From: Nocardia speluncae NBRC 108251
GTDB lineage: Bacteria > Actinomycetota > Actinomycetes > Mycobacteriales > Mycobacteriaceae
Length of the DNA: 64,000 nt
Direction of reading: 5' to 3'
Assembly: GCF_001613245.1 (NCBI RefSeq)
Contig: NZ_BDBZ01000002.1
Span: 496,001 to 560,000 of the forward strand
Program-made: the position numbers and the translations under genes
Shown here: one piece after another, positions 34,387-42,585 of the stretch
Numbering within the stretch: the stretch's first letter is position 1
Layout: each line of letters opens with the position of its first letter
The notes under the pieces: model-generated
Seen by the model: only the letters and a program-made list of their open reading frames with translations
The model's database searches: none
What the model was told of the DNA's origin: nothing

Positions 34387-35604
34387 TTATACGCCCTTCG
34401 TGGCCGAGTCCGGCACCCGCAGCTGCGCCGGCGTATCGACGCCCAGCCGGCGTTCGAAACCCTCCGGGATCACGATGTCGGACCGCTCCAGCTCGGTGAC
34501 ATTCGTCTTGCGCAGCCCCAGCAGCGCGGAGTCGATTCCACCGCGCAGCAGGTCCAGCACGTTCTCGACTCCGGCCTGCCCGTTGGCCGCCAGACCCCAC
34601 AGGTAGGCGCGCCCGATCATCACCGCCCGCGCACCGAGCGCCACGGCCTTGACGACATCGCTACCGCGCCGGATACCTCCGTCGAGCAGGATATCGATCT
34701 CGTGGCCCACCGCATCGGCCACCACCGGCAGCGCACGGATGGATGCCGGGGTGCCGTCCAGATTGTTACCGCCGTGGTTGGACACCGAGATGGCCGCGAC
34801 ACCGGCATCGACGGCGCGCCGCGCATCGTCCACCCGCATCACACCCTTGAGCATCACCGGCCCGTCCCACTGTTCGCAGACCCAGGCCACATCGGACCAG
34901 TCCGGCGCCGTGGTGCCCATCCATTCGCCGTAGGCGCCGAAGAAACCGGGAGCGGGGGCATCGCCGAGGGCCATATTGGGGGCGGTGAGGTCGGGCAGGG
35001 CACCCGAACGCAGGTAGGTGGTCAGCCAGCGCGGTTTGACGATCACCTGCGGCGCGAAACTCGCCATGGTACGCAGGTCCAGTTTCTCCGGGATGACCGG
35101 CGAACCCCAGTCGCGGCCCATCGAGAACGACCAGTCGAGCGTGAGAATCAGTCCGACCGCGCCCGCGGCCTTCGCCCGCGCCATCCGCGCGGAGATATCG
35201 TCCTTGCTGCCGCACCAGTAGAGCTGGAAGAAGGTCATCGGGTTCGCGGCGACGACCTCTTCCACGGGTTTGCTCGCGAAGGAAGACAGCCCCATGGCGG
35301 TACCCCGGGCGGCCGCGGCGCGCGCCACCGCGACCTCACCGTCGGGATGCACGGCCTGCACACCGGTCGGCGAGATCAGGACCGGCATCGAAATCTGCTG
35401 CCCCATCACGGTGGTGGACTGGTCGCGTTCGCCGATCGGGCCCGCGACATGCGGGGCGAAACCGAGCTCGGTGAACGCGGCCTGGTTGTCGTCGATGGTC
35501 TGGCCGCGCTCCGAACCGGCGACCAGAGCGCCGTACACGGATTTCGGCAGCCGTTTCTTCGCCCGGCGGTGCGCCTCGGCGACGCTTTCGAACCACGGGT
35601 TCAT
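34387..35604 (-). CDS. mftD: MftD-like FMN-dependent alpha-hydroxyacid oxidase family protein
   Basis: A 405-residue TIM-barrel flavoprotein of the lactate-dehydrogenase/glycolate-oxidase family. The sequence closely follows mycobacterial MftD (Rv0694): RAKKRLPKSVYGALVAG, ISPTGVQAVHPDGEVAV, MGLSSFASKPVEEV, ISVSNHGGNNLDGTPASI and IGRAYLWGLAANGQAGVENV. MftD performs an oxidative deamination step in mycofactocin maturation. The ATG at 35604 is fixed by AAAGGA and overlaps the mftE-like stop (ATGA). mftA, mftB and mftC are not found nearby. Confidence 0.85.
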   Translation of the reverse strand: MNPWFESVAEAHRRAKKRLPKSVYGALVAGSERGQTIDDNQAAFTELGFAPHVAGPIGERDQSTTVMGQQISMPVLISPTGVQAVHPDGEVAVARAAAARGTAMGLSSFASKPVEEVVAANPMTFFQLYWCGSKDDISARMARAKAAGAVGLILTLDWSFSMGRDWGSPVIPEKLDLRTMASFAPQVIVKPRWLTTYLRSGALPDLTAPNMALGDAPAPGFFGAYGEWMGTTAPDWSDVAWVCEQWDGPVMLKGVMRVDDARRAVDAGVAAISVSNHGGNNLDGTPASIRALPVVADAVGHEIDILLDGGIRRGSDVVKAVALGARAVMIGRAYLWGLAANGQAGVENVLDLLRGGIDSALLGLRKTNVTELERSDIVIPEGFERRLGVDTPAQLRVPDSATKGV

Positions 35605-36302
35605 GGTCGGATCCTTTCCACTGGTTCCGGCCACCATTGCCGGACCTGATCGAACAATTGGGAGACGAGCTCGGTGAGCAGCCGCGCGCCTTCGGCCGCG
35701 GTGGCACCGGTGGGATCACCGAGGACCCCGTTGGCGCTGACGGCGCGAACCCCGCCGGCACGCAACTGAGGCAGCACCTGCGGCAGCGGCCGGGTGTCAC
35801 CGGGCCGGGCGCGATCGACGCGGACCCGGTCCGGTGAGAGTTCGAGTTGCAGTGATGTTTCGGTACGGCCGGCATGGGCATCGCCGGAGTACCGCGGCAG
35901 GAACAACCGGATATCGCGGGATTCGCTACGCAACAGGGTTACCGCCCGGCGCAGCGGCTCCACATTTCCGCCGTGTCCGTTCACCAGCACAATCCGCTCG
36001 AAGGTATCGGTGGCCGACCGGCACAGTTCGACGATCAGCAGCTCCAGCGCGGCCTGCCCGATGGAGAGTGTGCCCGGGAAACCGCTGTGCTCACCGCTGG
36101 CGCCGTACGCGACGACAGGGGCGACCACCACGTCACCGCAACGGCCGGCCAGTCCCGCACACAGTGCGCCGGCCAGGTCGCTATCGGTGGACAGGGGCAG
36201 GTGCGGACCGTGCTGCTCGGTGGATCCCACGGGCACCACCAGCAGCGCCCCGCTGTCGCCGAGGCCACCCGCCTCCGGCCATGTGAGGTCCGCCACCAAC
36301 AT
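35601..36302 (-). CDS. mftE: MftE-like creatininase-family peptidase
   Basis: A 233-residue creatininase-fold protein. The metal site VGSTEQHGPHLPLSTDSD (EQHGPH at residues 29-34), YGASGEHSGFPGTLSIG and VLVNGHGGNVEPL are all present. MftE hydrolyses the MftC-modified MftA precursor to release the Val-Tyr-derived core of mycofactocin. Adjacency to the mftD-like gene supports this over creatininase. ATG at 36302; the next candidate is the GTG two codons on. It is divergent from the mftR-like gene. Confidence 0.82.
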   Translation of the reverse strand: MLVADLTWPEAGGLGDSGALLVVPVGSTEQHGPHLPLSTDSDLAGALCAGLAGRCGDVVVAPVVAYGASGEHSGFPGTLSIGQAALELLIVELCRSATDTFERIVLVNGHGGNVEPLRRAVTLLRSESRDIRLFLPRYSGDAHAGRTETSLQLELSPDRVRVDRARPGDTRPLPQVLPQLRAGGVRAVSANGVLGDPTGATAAEGARLLTELVSQLFDQVRQWWPEPVERIRP

Positions 36303-36317
36303 GCCGCCGACATTAAC

Positions 36318-36330
36318 GTCAGCCACTGAC
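36318..36330. promoter_or_regulatory. Dyad in the mftE-mftR divergent region
   Basis: GTCAG-CCA-CTGAC, 16 bases before the mftE-like start, between the divergent mftE and mftR genes. It is a candidate MftR operator. Confidence 0.45.
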
Positions 36331-36399
36331 AAAATCAATAGGTGCGCATTTCCGGTGCATGCCGGCCCGAGCCTGCGGTTCATCGTTCAGAATCTTCCT

Positions 36400-37017
36400 G
36401 TGACGGCACAGCATCCCCGGGGGCGCCCCCGGGGTACCACCAAACGCGAACTCGAACTGATCGCCATGCGACTGTTCAGCGAACAGGGATTCGACGAGAC
36501 GACGGTCGAACAGATCGCGGCGGCTGCCGGGATCAGCGGGCGCACGTTCTTCCGTTACTTCCCCGGCAAGGCGGAGGTGCTGTGGTACTCGTTCGACGAC
36601 GAGGTCGCCGGGTTGCGCGCCGCCTTCGCTACCGCGGCACCGGACGAGCCGATGATGGCAGCGGTCCGGCGGGTGGTGGTGAATGCCAACCGCTACCGCG
36701 CCGAGGATGTCGCGGAACTGCGGACCCGGATGAAATTGGTGGCCGAGGTCCCCGCCCTGGCCGCGACGGCCGGTGCCCATTACGACGCATGGGAACGCGC
36801 GGTGGGCGAGTTCGCGGCGTCCCGGCTCGGCGAACCGGCGGATTCACTGATTCCCATGGCGGTGGGCCGGACCACCCTCGCCGCAGCTCGCGCCGCCTTC
36901 GACGCGTGGGTGGCCGGTGCCGACGCCGATTTGACCGTTTATCTCGATCGCGCGCTGGTGGCCTTGGAGCACGGTTTCGTCCTATCGGACGCGTTCCCGG
37001 TCACAACGGGCGACTGA
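36400..37017 (+). CDS. mftR: MftR-like TetR-family regulator
   Basis: A 205-residue TetR protein: HTH TKRELELIAMRLFSEQGFDE, then VEQIAAAAGISGRTFFRYFPGKAEVLW. The TFFRYFP recognition helix followed by W and a long helical domain matches the mycofactocin regulator MftR, which senses acyl-CoAs. Placement divergent to mftE/mftD supports the call, although many TetRs share this helix. The start is GTG at 36400; no strong ribosome site is seen. Confidence 0.72.
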   Translation: MTAQHPRGRPRGTTKRELELIAMRLFSEQGFDETTVEQIAAAAGISGRTFFRYFPGKAEVLWYSFDDEVAGLRAAFATAAPDEPMMAAVRRVVVNANRYRAEDVAELRTRMKLVAEVPALAATAGAHYDAWERAVGEFAASRLGEPADSLIPMAVGRTTLAAARAAFDAWVAGADADLTVYLDRALVALEHGFVLSDAFPVTTGD

Positions 37018-37029
37018 ACCGAACCGGCA

Positions 37030-37057
37030 GGTTTCACCGGCATAGGAGCACGGGTAT
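37030..37057 (+). promoter_or_regulatory. Sigma-B/F-type promoter before the stressosome operon
   Basis: GGTTT (37030-37034), 17 bases, GGGTAT (37052-37057). This is a near-perfect match to the GGTTT-N15-17-GGGTA promoters of actinobacterial general-stress sigma factors. The -10 covers the ATG at 37056, so translation should begin downstream. Confidence 0.7.
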
Positions 37058-37133
37058 GACTAGGCTCGGTATCGGCAAGACCGCCGAAGTCATTACGATG
37101 TACCGGACCGCCGTCGAAAGGGGCACAAGTTAC

Positions 37134-38036
37134 ATGTCCGAGGTGTCCATGGGCCTTTCGGCGGACTCATTGGCCGAGGTTTCCGTCGACAAACTGCTGC
37201 CGCAGTTGGTCGAACATCTGCGCCAGAACCGCACCGCACTACGCGAGGAATGGGCGCGGCGCATCACCGAGGCACGGTTGCTCACCGCCATGACGCCCGA
37301 CGAGGTCTTCTCCGAGGCGACGTCGGTGTACGACAACTATGTCGAGGTGCTGGAAACCGGCAGTGTCGAAGCGCTACAGGCCTACGCGCGTGATCTGTCC
37401 GAGCGCATCATCCCGAGAGGCGTCGAAACCGACGAAGTCCTCGGCATGGTGCTGCTACTGCGCGATGTCCTCGCGCGGTCCCTGTTCGAGAAGTACCAAT
37501 CCAACTTCGACCTGCTCAACGCCGTCCTCGACGCCTACGAACCGGCCGCGAATCGAATCGCGAACACCGTGGCCATCTCGTTCGTCCAGGAGCGCGAACG
37601 CGTTATCCGGCAGCAGCAGGAAGCCATCCGCGAGCTGTCCACCCCGGTGCTGCAGGTCCGTGAACAGCTGCTGATCCTGCCGATAATCGGCGTGCTCGAC
37701 AGTCAGCGCGCCCGCCAGCTCACCGAACAGCTGCTGCGGGCCATCCGGGACAACCGGGCCAAGGTAGTCGTCATCGATATCACCGGTGTGCCCGATATCG
37801 ACTCCACAGTGGCAAACCACCTGGTGCAGACCGTCGACGCCTCCGGGCTCATGGGCGCAAGCGTCATCATGACCGGCCTGTCCTCGGAGATCGCGCTGAC
37901 CCTGGTGACCATCGGTCTGGATCTGTCGAAGATGAACGCCGTCGGCGATCTACAGGGCGGCATCGAAGAAGCGGAACGGTTACTGGGCTACGAAGTGTCC
38001 AGAGTGACCGAACGCAGCGAACGCGATTCGCGCTGA
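37134..38036 (+). CDS. rsbR: RsbR-type stressosome scaffold protein
   Basis: A 300-residue protein. The N-terminal half is a helical RsbR sensor domain (KLLPQLVEHLRQNRTALREE and AYARDLSERIIPRGVETDEVL). A linker helix QERERVIRQQQEAIRELSTP precedes a C-terminal STAS domain with the phosphorylatable segment VPDIDSTVANHLVQ. RsbR and RsbS form the stressosome shell that holds RsbT until stress. ATG 37134 follows AAAGGGG and fits the promoter; ATG 37056 (with GGAG) is the longer alternative. Confidence 0.9.
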   Translation: MSEVSMGLSADSLAEVSVDKLLPQLVEHLRQNRTALREEWARRITEARLLTAMTPDEVFSEATSVYDNYVEVLETGSVEALQAYARDLSERIIPRGVETDEVLGMVLLLRDVLARSLFEKYQSNFDLLNAVLDAYEPAANRIANTVAISFVQERERVIRQQQEAIRELSTPVLQVREQLLILPIIGVLDSQRARQLTEQLLRAIRDNRAKVVVIDITGVPDIDSTVANHLVQTVDASGLMGASVIMTGLSSEIALTLVTIGLDLSKMNAVGDLQGGIEEAERLLGYEVSRVTERSERDSR

Positions 38037-38046
38037 CGGAATCGAT

Positions 38047-38439
38047 ATGCCAGTACCAATCCTCAAACAAGGCACATATCTGATCGCATCCGTCCAGTCC
38101 GCGCTGACCGATGCCGATACAGAGCGACTACAAGACGACCTGATGAAGCAGGTCAGCAAGTACCGCGCGCAAGGCATCATCGTCGATGTCACGGCGATCG
38201 ACGTGATGGATTCCTTTGCCGCCCGATCACTGCGCACCATCGCGCATATGACGCAGTTACGCGGCGCCGAGACCGTGATCGTCGGTCTACAGCCAGAGGT
38301 CGCCTTCGCCATGGTGCAACTCGGCCTCACCTTCGAGGATATGCACACTGCGCTGGACCTCGAGGAGGGCTTGGCTTGGCTGAACCGGAAATCCTCGGCC
38401 CGGCACCAGCATCGAGATGGTCGTGACAGTGGCCGCTGA
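38047..38439 (+). CDS. rsbS: RsbS-type STAS antagonist
   Basis: A 130-residue single STAS domain: MPVPILKQGTYLIASVQSAL at the start and IDVMDSFAARSLRTIAHM around the serine phosphorylated by RsbT. RsbS completes the stressosome with RsbR and sequesters RsbT. It is 10 bases after rsbR, and its 3' end overlaps rsbT by 23 bases. Confidence 0.92.
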   Translation: MPVPILKQGTYLIASVQSALTDADTERLQDDLMKQVSKYRAQGIIVDVTAIDVMDSFAARSLRTIAHMTQLRGAETVIVGLQPEVAFAMVQLGLTFEDMHTALDLEEGLAWLNRKSSARHQHRDGRDSGR

Positions 38440-38842
38440 TCGGGTGGTAATCGCGGTGAAGATGTCGAACGACATCGTGACCGCACGTCAGGCCGGGCGT
38501 GAGCTGGCCGAGGAACTCGGCTTCACGCTCACCGACCGGACCATGATCTCCACGGCGATCTCCGAGGTCGCCCGGAATATCACCAGCTACGCCGGCAGCG
38601 GGGAGATCCGCCTGCAGGTGGCCGAGCGCGACGGACGTCGCGCTCTCGTGGTCCAGGCCAAGGACCAGGGGCCGGGCATCATCGATATCCCCCGCGCCAT
38701 GGAAGACGGGTACTCCACGGGCCGGGGCCTCGGTTTGGGCCTGCCGGGCGCCAAACGACTGATGGACGGGATGTCCATCGAATCCGCACCCAATGAGGGC
38801 ACGTTGGTGGACATGTGGAAGTGGGTACCCCAGGGTGCATGA
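38417..38842 (+). CDS. rsbT: RsbT-type switch kinase
   Basis: A 141-residue GHKL ATPase: N-box ISEVARNITSYAGSGEI, G1 AKDQGPGI and G2 GLGLGLPGAKRLMDG. RsbT phosphorylates RsbS/RsbR on stress, leaves the stressosome and activates an RsbU-type phosphatase, here most likely the multidomain PP2C protein downstream. It overlaps rsbS and, by eight bases, rsbX. Confidence 0.93.
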   Translation: MVVTVAADRVVIAVKMSNDIVTARQAGRELAEELGFTLTDRTMISTAISEVARNITSYAGSGEIRLQVAERDGRRALVVQAKDQGPGIIDIPRAMEDGYSTGRGLGLGLPGAKRLMDGMSIESAPNEGTLVDMWKWVPQGA

Positions 38843-39482
38843 GGACGGTTTCATCGGCCGGATCGAATGGGCCGTGGCCGGCCGCGCTCTCCCCGGACAG
38901 GATGTTTCCGGGGACCGCTGCGTGGTCCTGGACACCGGTACCGGCTCCGCACTTTTCGCGGTACTCGACGGTCTCGGCCACGGCAGCGCCGCGGCGGCCG
39001 CGGTGGATCGCGCGGCCCGGATCCTCGGTGAGAACAGTGCCGAACCGTTGGACGTGCTGATGGTGCTGTGTCATCGGGCGATGTCGGACACCCGTGGCGC
39101 CGCGGTGACACTGGCGTTGTTCGGCGCGCAGGAAGCGCAATGGCTCGGCGTCGGGAATGTGGATTCCCAGGTGGTGACCGCCGGACCCACCGGACCGCAG
39201 GTCAACGCCACCGTATTACAGAGCGGCGGGATCGTCGGCTACCGGCTGCCACCGAACCTGCAGCCGCAGACCGTCCCGGTGCGCCCGGGCGATCTACTGC
39301 TCATGTCCACCGATGGGGTGGTGGTCGAACCGGACGCGAGTATCGACCTGGCCGCGTCGACGGCGGATATCGCCCGCGAACTCGTGGACCGGCACGCCAA
39401 GGACACCGATGACGCACTGGTGCTGGCCGCCCGGGCCCGCGGGGTCGCCCACGACGCCGCGTCCGGACACGAAGCGTCATGA
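38835..39482 (+). CDS. rsbX: RsbX-type PP2C phosphatase
   Basis: A 215-residue minimal SpoIIE/PP2C domain: VLDGLGHGSAAAAAVDRA, NVDSQVV, LLMSTDGVV and DTDDALVLAAR carry the metal-binding Asp residues. RsbX dephosphorylates RsbS/RsbR and resets the stressosome. The GTG at 38835 overlaps the rsbT stop region, consistent with translational coupling. Confidence 0.9.
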   Translation: MHEDGFIGRIEWAVAGRALPGQDVSGDRCVVLDTGTGSALFAVLDGLGHGSAAAAAVDRAARILGENSAEPLDVLMVLCHRAMSDTRGAAVTLALFGAQEAQWLGVGNVDSQVVTAGPTGPQVNATVLQSGGIVGYRLPPNLQPQTVPVRPGDLLLMSTDGVVVEPDASIDLAASTADIARELVDRHAKDTDDALVLAARARGVAHDAASGHEAS

Positions 39483-39498
39483 CCCGCCGGGGCAGGAT

Positions 39499-41802
39499 AT
39501 GAGCGAGATCCTGACGGCGTTCCTCGACACCTATGCCGACACCCTGCGCCGTCATCTCGCCGCGCCCGAACGCGACGGGCTGGCCGAAGCGCATGAGCTC
39601 GGCCGCCGCGCGCTCGTGGAGGGGATCAGCCTGCTCGACCTCACCGAGCACCACCTCCGGGTGGCGAAACAGGTGCAGCTCGAAGCGGACGAGCAGGAAA
39701 CCGCTGCCACCGGGGCCGCCCGCGCCGATAGCCCGCTGGCCGAGAACGCGCTCGAATTCCTGCTGCAGACCTTGACCACCCTCGATGTGGCCACCCGCGG
39801 CTACCTCGACGGCACCCGCCGCTACGAGCAGCAGCGTTCCCGCGCCGACGATCTCGCCGGGCGTGACGAATTCCGTACGGCGCTGGTGGAATCGCTGCAG
39901 GACGGTTTCTTCGTCGCCGACGCCCGCGGTTCGATCATCGAGGTCAACAAGGCCTTCGGTGAGCTCACCGGATACGGTGCCTCGGGCGTGCCCTATCCGA
40001 TACCGCATCCGTGGTCGATACCGGAGGAACAGGGCTACCCCGACCTGGGCACCGAGGCGTCCCGGTTCGTGGTGCCGATTCAGCATCGCGACGGCCGGCG
40101 CCGCTGGATCGCGGTCAGCACCAGCGCACTGGTGCAACCGGACGGCGAGGAACATATCTTCGTCGGCACCGTTCGCGATGTCACCGCAGAACACGACGCC
40201 CAGGCCCGCGACCAGGCCGCCAACCGCCTCGCCACCGCCCTGGCCGCGGCAACCACGGTGGCCGAGGTGCTCGAGGTGGGGCTCGACGAACTGCGGCGTA
40301 CGGTCGGCGCGGAAACCGCGGTGGTGGCCGTCTGGGCCGCGCATCAGGCACCGGAGGTATACGTCTCCGGGACACCACCCGCCGAGCCCGCGGGGGCGAG
40401 CGCCACCGGCCTCGAACCCGCCACCGAGGCCATTCTCAAACGCGCGCGCCTGCGCCCTGGCCGCACTCTCATCGCCGTCCCCGAGGGCGACGGCAGCGCG
40501 GAGGGAATCGTGGCGCCGCTGGGTGAAACGGGAGACGCAGCCCTCTGGTTGCGATTCGCTGTGCCGCGGGTTGTCGACGCCGCCGATTGGACACTGTTCT
40601 CACTGCTCATCGGGCACCTCAGTCTCGCCGTACAGCGAGCCCGCAACTTCGACCAGGCCCGCTCGACCTCACTGACATTGCAGCGGGCCATGCTCGGACC
40701 GATCGAACTCCCACCCCGCTTCTCGGTGCACTACGAACCCGCGCTGCCGCCACTCGAGATCGGCGGCGACTGGTACGACGTGGTACCGCTACCGGACGGG
40801 ACCATCGGGGTCGTGGTCGGTGACTGTGTCGGTCGCGGACTGTCCGCGGCCGTGGTGATGGGTCAGCTGCGCACCGCTGCCCGGGCGTTGCTGTTGCGTG
40901 GTGCCGGACCGGCGCAGCTGCTCACCGAGCTGGATCCGGTAGCCGCCCGTATCCCCGGCGCCCTGTGCACCACCGTCTGCGCGGCGGTACTCGACCCGGT
41001 ACGCGGGCTGGTCCGCTACAGCAATGCCGGGCATATGCCGCCCATCCTCGCCGATGTGGACAAAACCGGCCGGCTACTCGAAGGTGGCCGATCCGTTCCG
41101 CTGGCGACGTTCGAAACCCTGCGCCGCCCCGAAGCCACCACCCCACTGCCACCGGGATCCACCCTGGTGTTGTTCACCGACGGACTGGTGGAACGCCGCG
41201 GCGAGGATATCGACGAGGGTTTCACCAAGATCGCCGAAACCCTGGCCGATACGGCCGAGAAGCTACCGCGTGAGGTAGCCGATTCGGTGCTTTCGGCTTT
41301 ACGGCCGGACGGCGGATACGACGACGATATCGCCATGGTGGTCTACCGGCAGCCCCCGGAACCGCTGAAACTGGACCTACCCGCCCAGCCCGACCGGCTG
41401 ACAATGCTGCGCCGCACCCTGACGGCCTGGCTGTCCGCCGCGGCGGTCCCGCACAATCTGACCGCCGATCTGGTCGCCGCAACCAACGAGGCATGTAGCA
41501 ACAGCATCGAACACGCCTATCAAGAAGGCGGCACGGATACCGAACGAGTGCGGATCACTGCCGAATGCGATGGCGACAGGGTGGTCATCGAAACCACCGA
41601 TACCGGCATCTGGCGGCCACGCCCCGCCGATCCTGGCCCACGGGGCCGGGGAATCGATATGATGCGGGCACTCACCGAGGAACTCGAGATCGACCATCCG
41701 GGTCCCGGCACCCGGGTGCGGATGTCGGTGACCCTGCCGTCGATCACGTTCCCGGTGGCCAGCGCCCTGCGCGGAACGAACAACCGCTCCCGCCGGGGGT
41801 AG
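39499..41802 (+). CDS. Multidomain RsbU-like phosphatase: RsbU-type N-terminus, PAS, GAF, PP2C, GHKL ATPase
   Basis: A 767-residue signalling protein. Residues 1-110 resemble the RsbU N-terminal domain that binds RsbT (AEAHELGRRALVEGISLLDL). A PAS domain follows (about 125-240; DGFFVADARGSIIEVN), then a GAF (about 250-390), a SpoIIE phosphatase (about 415-590; GGDWYDVVPLP, GDCVGRGLSAAVVMGQL, FTDGLVERR, YDDDIAMVV), and a C-terminal RsbW-like ATPase (about 610-745; NEACSNSIEHAY, GRGIDMM). It can therefore combine the RsbU phosphatase and the anti-sigma kinase in one chain. ATG 39499; the ribosome site is weak (CAGGA). Confidence 0.9.
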   Translation: MSEILTAFLDTYADTLRRHLAAPERDGLAEAHELGRRALVEGISLLDLTEHHLRVAKQVQLEADEQETAATGAARADSPLAENALEFLLQTLTTLDVATRGYLDGTRRYEQQRSRADDLAGRDEFRTALVESLQDGFFVADARGSIIEVNKAFGELTGYGASGVPYPIPHPWSIPEEQGYPDLGTEASRFVVPIQHRDGRRRWIAVSTSALVQPDGEEHIFVGTVRDVTAEHDAQARDQAANRLATALAAATTVAEVLEVGLDELRRTVGAETAVVAVWAAHQAPEVYVSGTPPAEPAGASATGLEPATEAILKRARLRPGRTLIAVPEGDGSAEGIVAPLGETGDAALWLRFAVPRVVDAADWTLFSLLIGHLSLAVQRARNFDQARSTSLTLQRAMLGPIELPPRFSVHYEPALPPLEIGGDWYDVVPLPDGTIGVVVGDCVGRGLSAAVVMGQLRTAARALLLRGAGPAQLLTELDPVAARIPGALCTTVCAAVLDPVRGLVRYSNAGHMPPILADVDKTGRLLEGGRSVPLATFETLRRPEATTPLPPGSTLVLFTDGLVERRGEDIDEGFTKIAETLADTAEKLPREVADSVLSALRPDGGYDDDIAMVVYRQPPEPLKLDLPAQPDRLTMLRRTLTAWLSAAAVPHNLTADLVAATNEACSNSIEHAYQEGGTDTERVRITAECDGDRVVIETTDTGIWRPRPADPGPRGRGIDMMRALTEELEIDHPGPGTRVRMSVTLPSITFPVASALRGTNNRSRRG

Positions 41803-41825
41803 GATGCAGCAAGATCGAGAGGCCC

Positions 41826-42224
41826 ATGGCAGATTGTGATGATGTGACGAACTCTTCTCCGGACGCGAACCCACTGACAGATACGATGACGACTTCGGTT
41901 GCCGACCATGACGGCGTCACCGTGCTCACGGTGACCGGCGAGGTCGATCTCGCCACTGCACCCGCCCTGGAGACCGCCATCGACGCGGCGCTCGATGCCG
42001 GACCGGACCATCTGGTCATCGACCTGGTGGCCGTGAGCTTCCTGGCCTCGGCCGGGATGGCCGTCCTGGTCGCCGCACATCAGCGTGCGGGGGACAAAAC
42101 CACCATCGCCCTGGTTGCCGAGGGCCCGGCCACCAGCCGTCAGCTGAAGATGACGGCGCTGGACCAGGTCTTCGATCTGCATTCCACCCTCGACGCCGCA
42201 CTCGCGAGCGTCCGGCGCGCCTGA
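41826..42224 (+). CDS. STAS-domain anti-anti-sigma factor (RsbV-like)
   Basis: A 132-residue protein with a short disordered N-terminus and a STAS domain: VTVLTVTGEVDLATAPALE and LVAVSFLASAGMAVLVAAH, where the Ser before AGM is the likely phosphosite. It is a plausible substrate of the upstream PP2C/ATPase, releasing a sigma factor when dephosphorylated. The sigma factor itself is not encoded here. ATG 41826 follows GAGAGG; ATG 41884 is an alternative. Confidence 0.88.
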   Translation: MADCDDVTNSSPDANPLTDTMTTSVADHDGVTVLTVTGEVDLATAPALETAIDAALDAGPDHLVIDLVAVSFLASAGMAVLVAAHQRAGDKTTIALVAEGPATSRQLKMTALDQVFDLHSTLDAALASVRRA

Positions 42225-42230
42225 CCCGCT

Positions 42231-42272
42231 TCTCCGGCGATCCGCCCGGCTCCGGCCGACGGTCGCCGGAGA
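42231..42272 (+). terminator. Hairpin closing the stressosome operon
   Basis: TCTCCGGCGA (42231-42240) pairs perfectly with TCGCCGGAGA (42263-42272), six bases after the STAS stop. There is no T-run, as is usual in actinobacteria. Confidence 0.65.
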
Positions 42273-42585
42273 CCGCGGCGCCACCCCCGACTCCGTAACC
42301 GGCCGATTCGAAGAATCCGCCGGTTACGCCTGTTGCCATCAGAGCAACAAGATCCGGCCATCCTGGGGTCCCGGCGACCGGCATCTCGGGACGAAGCAGA
42401 ATCCGCGTGGCGCCGATGCGAGCGCCCCGGCGAACTCCCTACCGCGGTCGAAGTCGGCGATACGACGGAACGCCCGAGCTCCCCGGTCTGCCGTCCTCTG
42501 TCGATTCCGCGACCGGCCGGCCCGCCCGGTTCATGTATCCCGGCGCAGGGGCACCATGGCGCCCCTGCGGGGATGGGGATCCGCG
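42273..42585. other. Gap without a supported gene
   Basis: It lies between the stressosome operon and the convergent LLM gene. I see only a small hairpin, TGTTGC (42331-42336) with GCAACA (42344-42349), which could assist termination. Open frames here look like chance. Confidence 0.5.

Noticed and set aside
36303..36399. Hidden mftA precursor peptide in the mftE-mftR gap
   Set aside because: The 97-base gap has no frame ending in the characteristic Gly-x-Cys-Gly-Val-Tyr tail.
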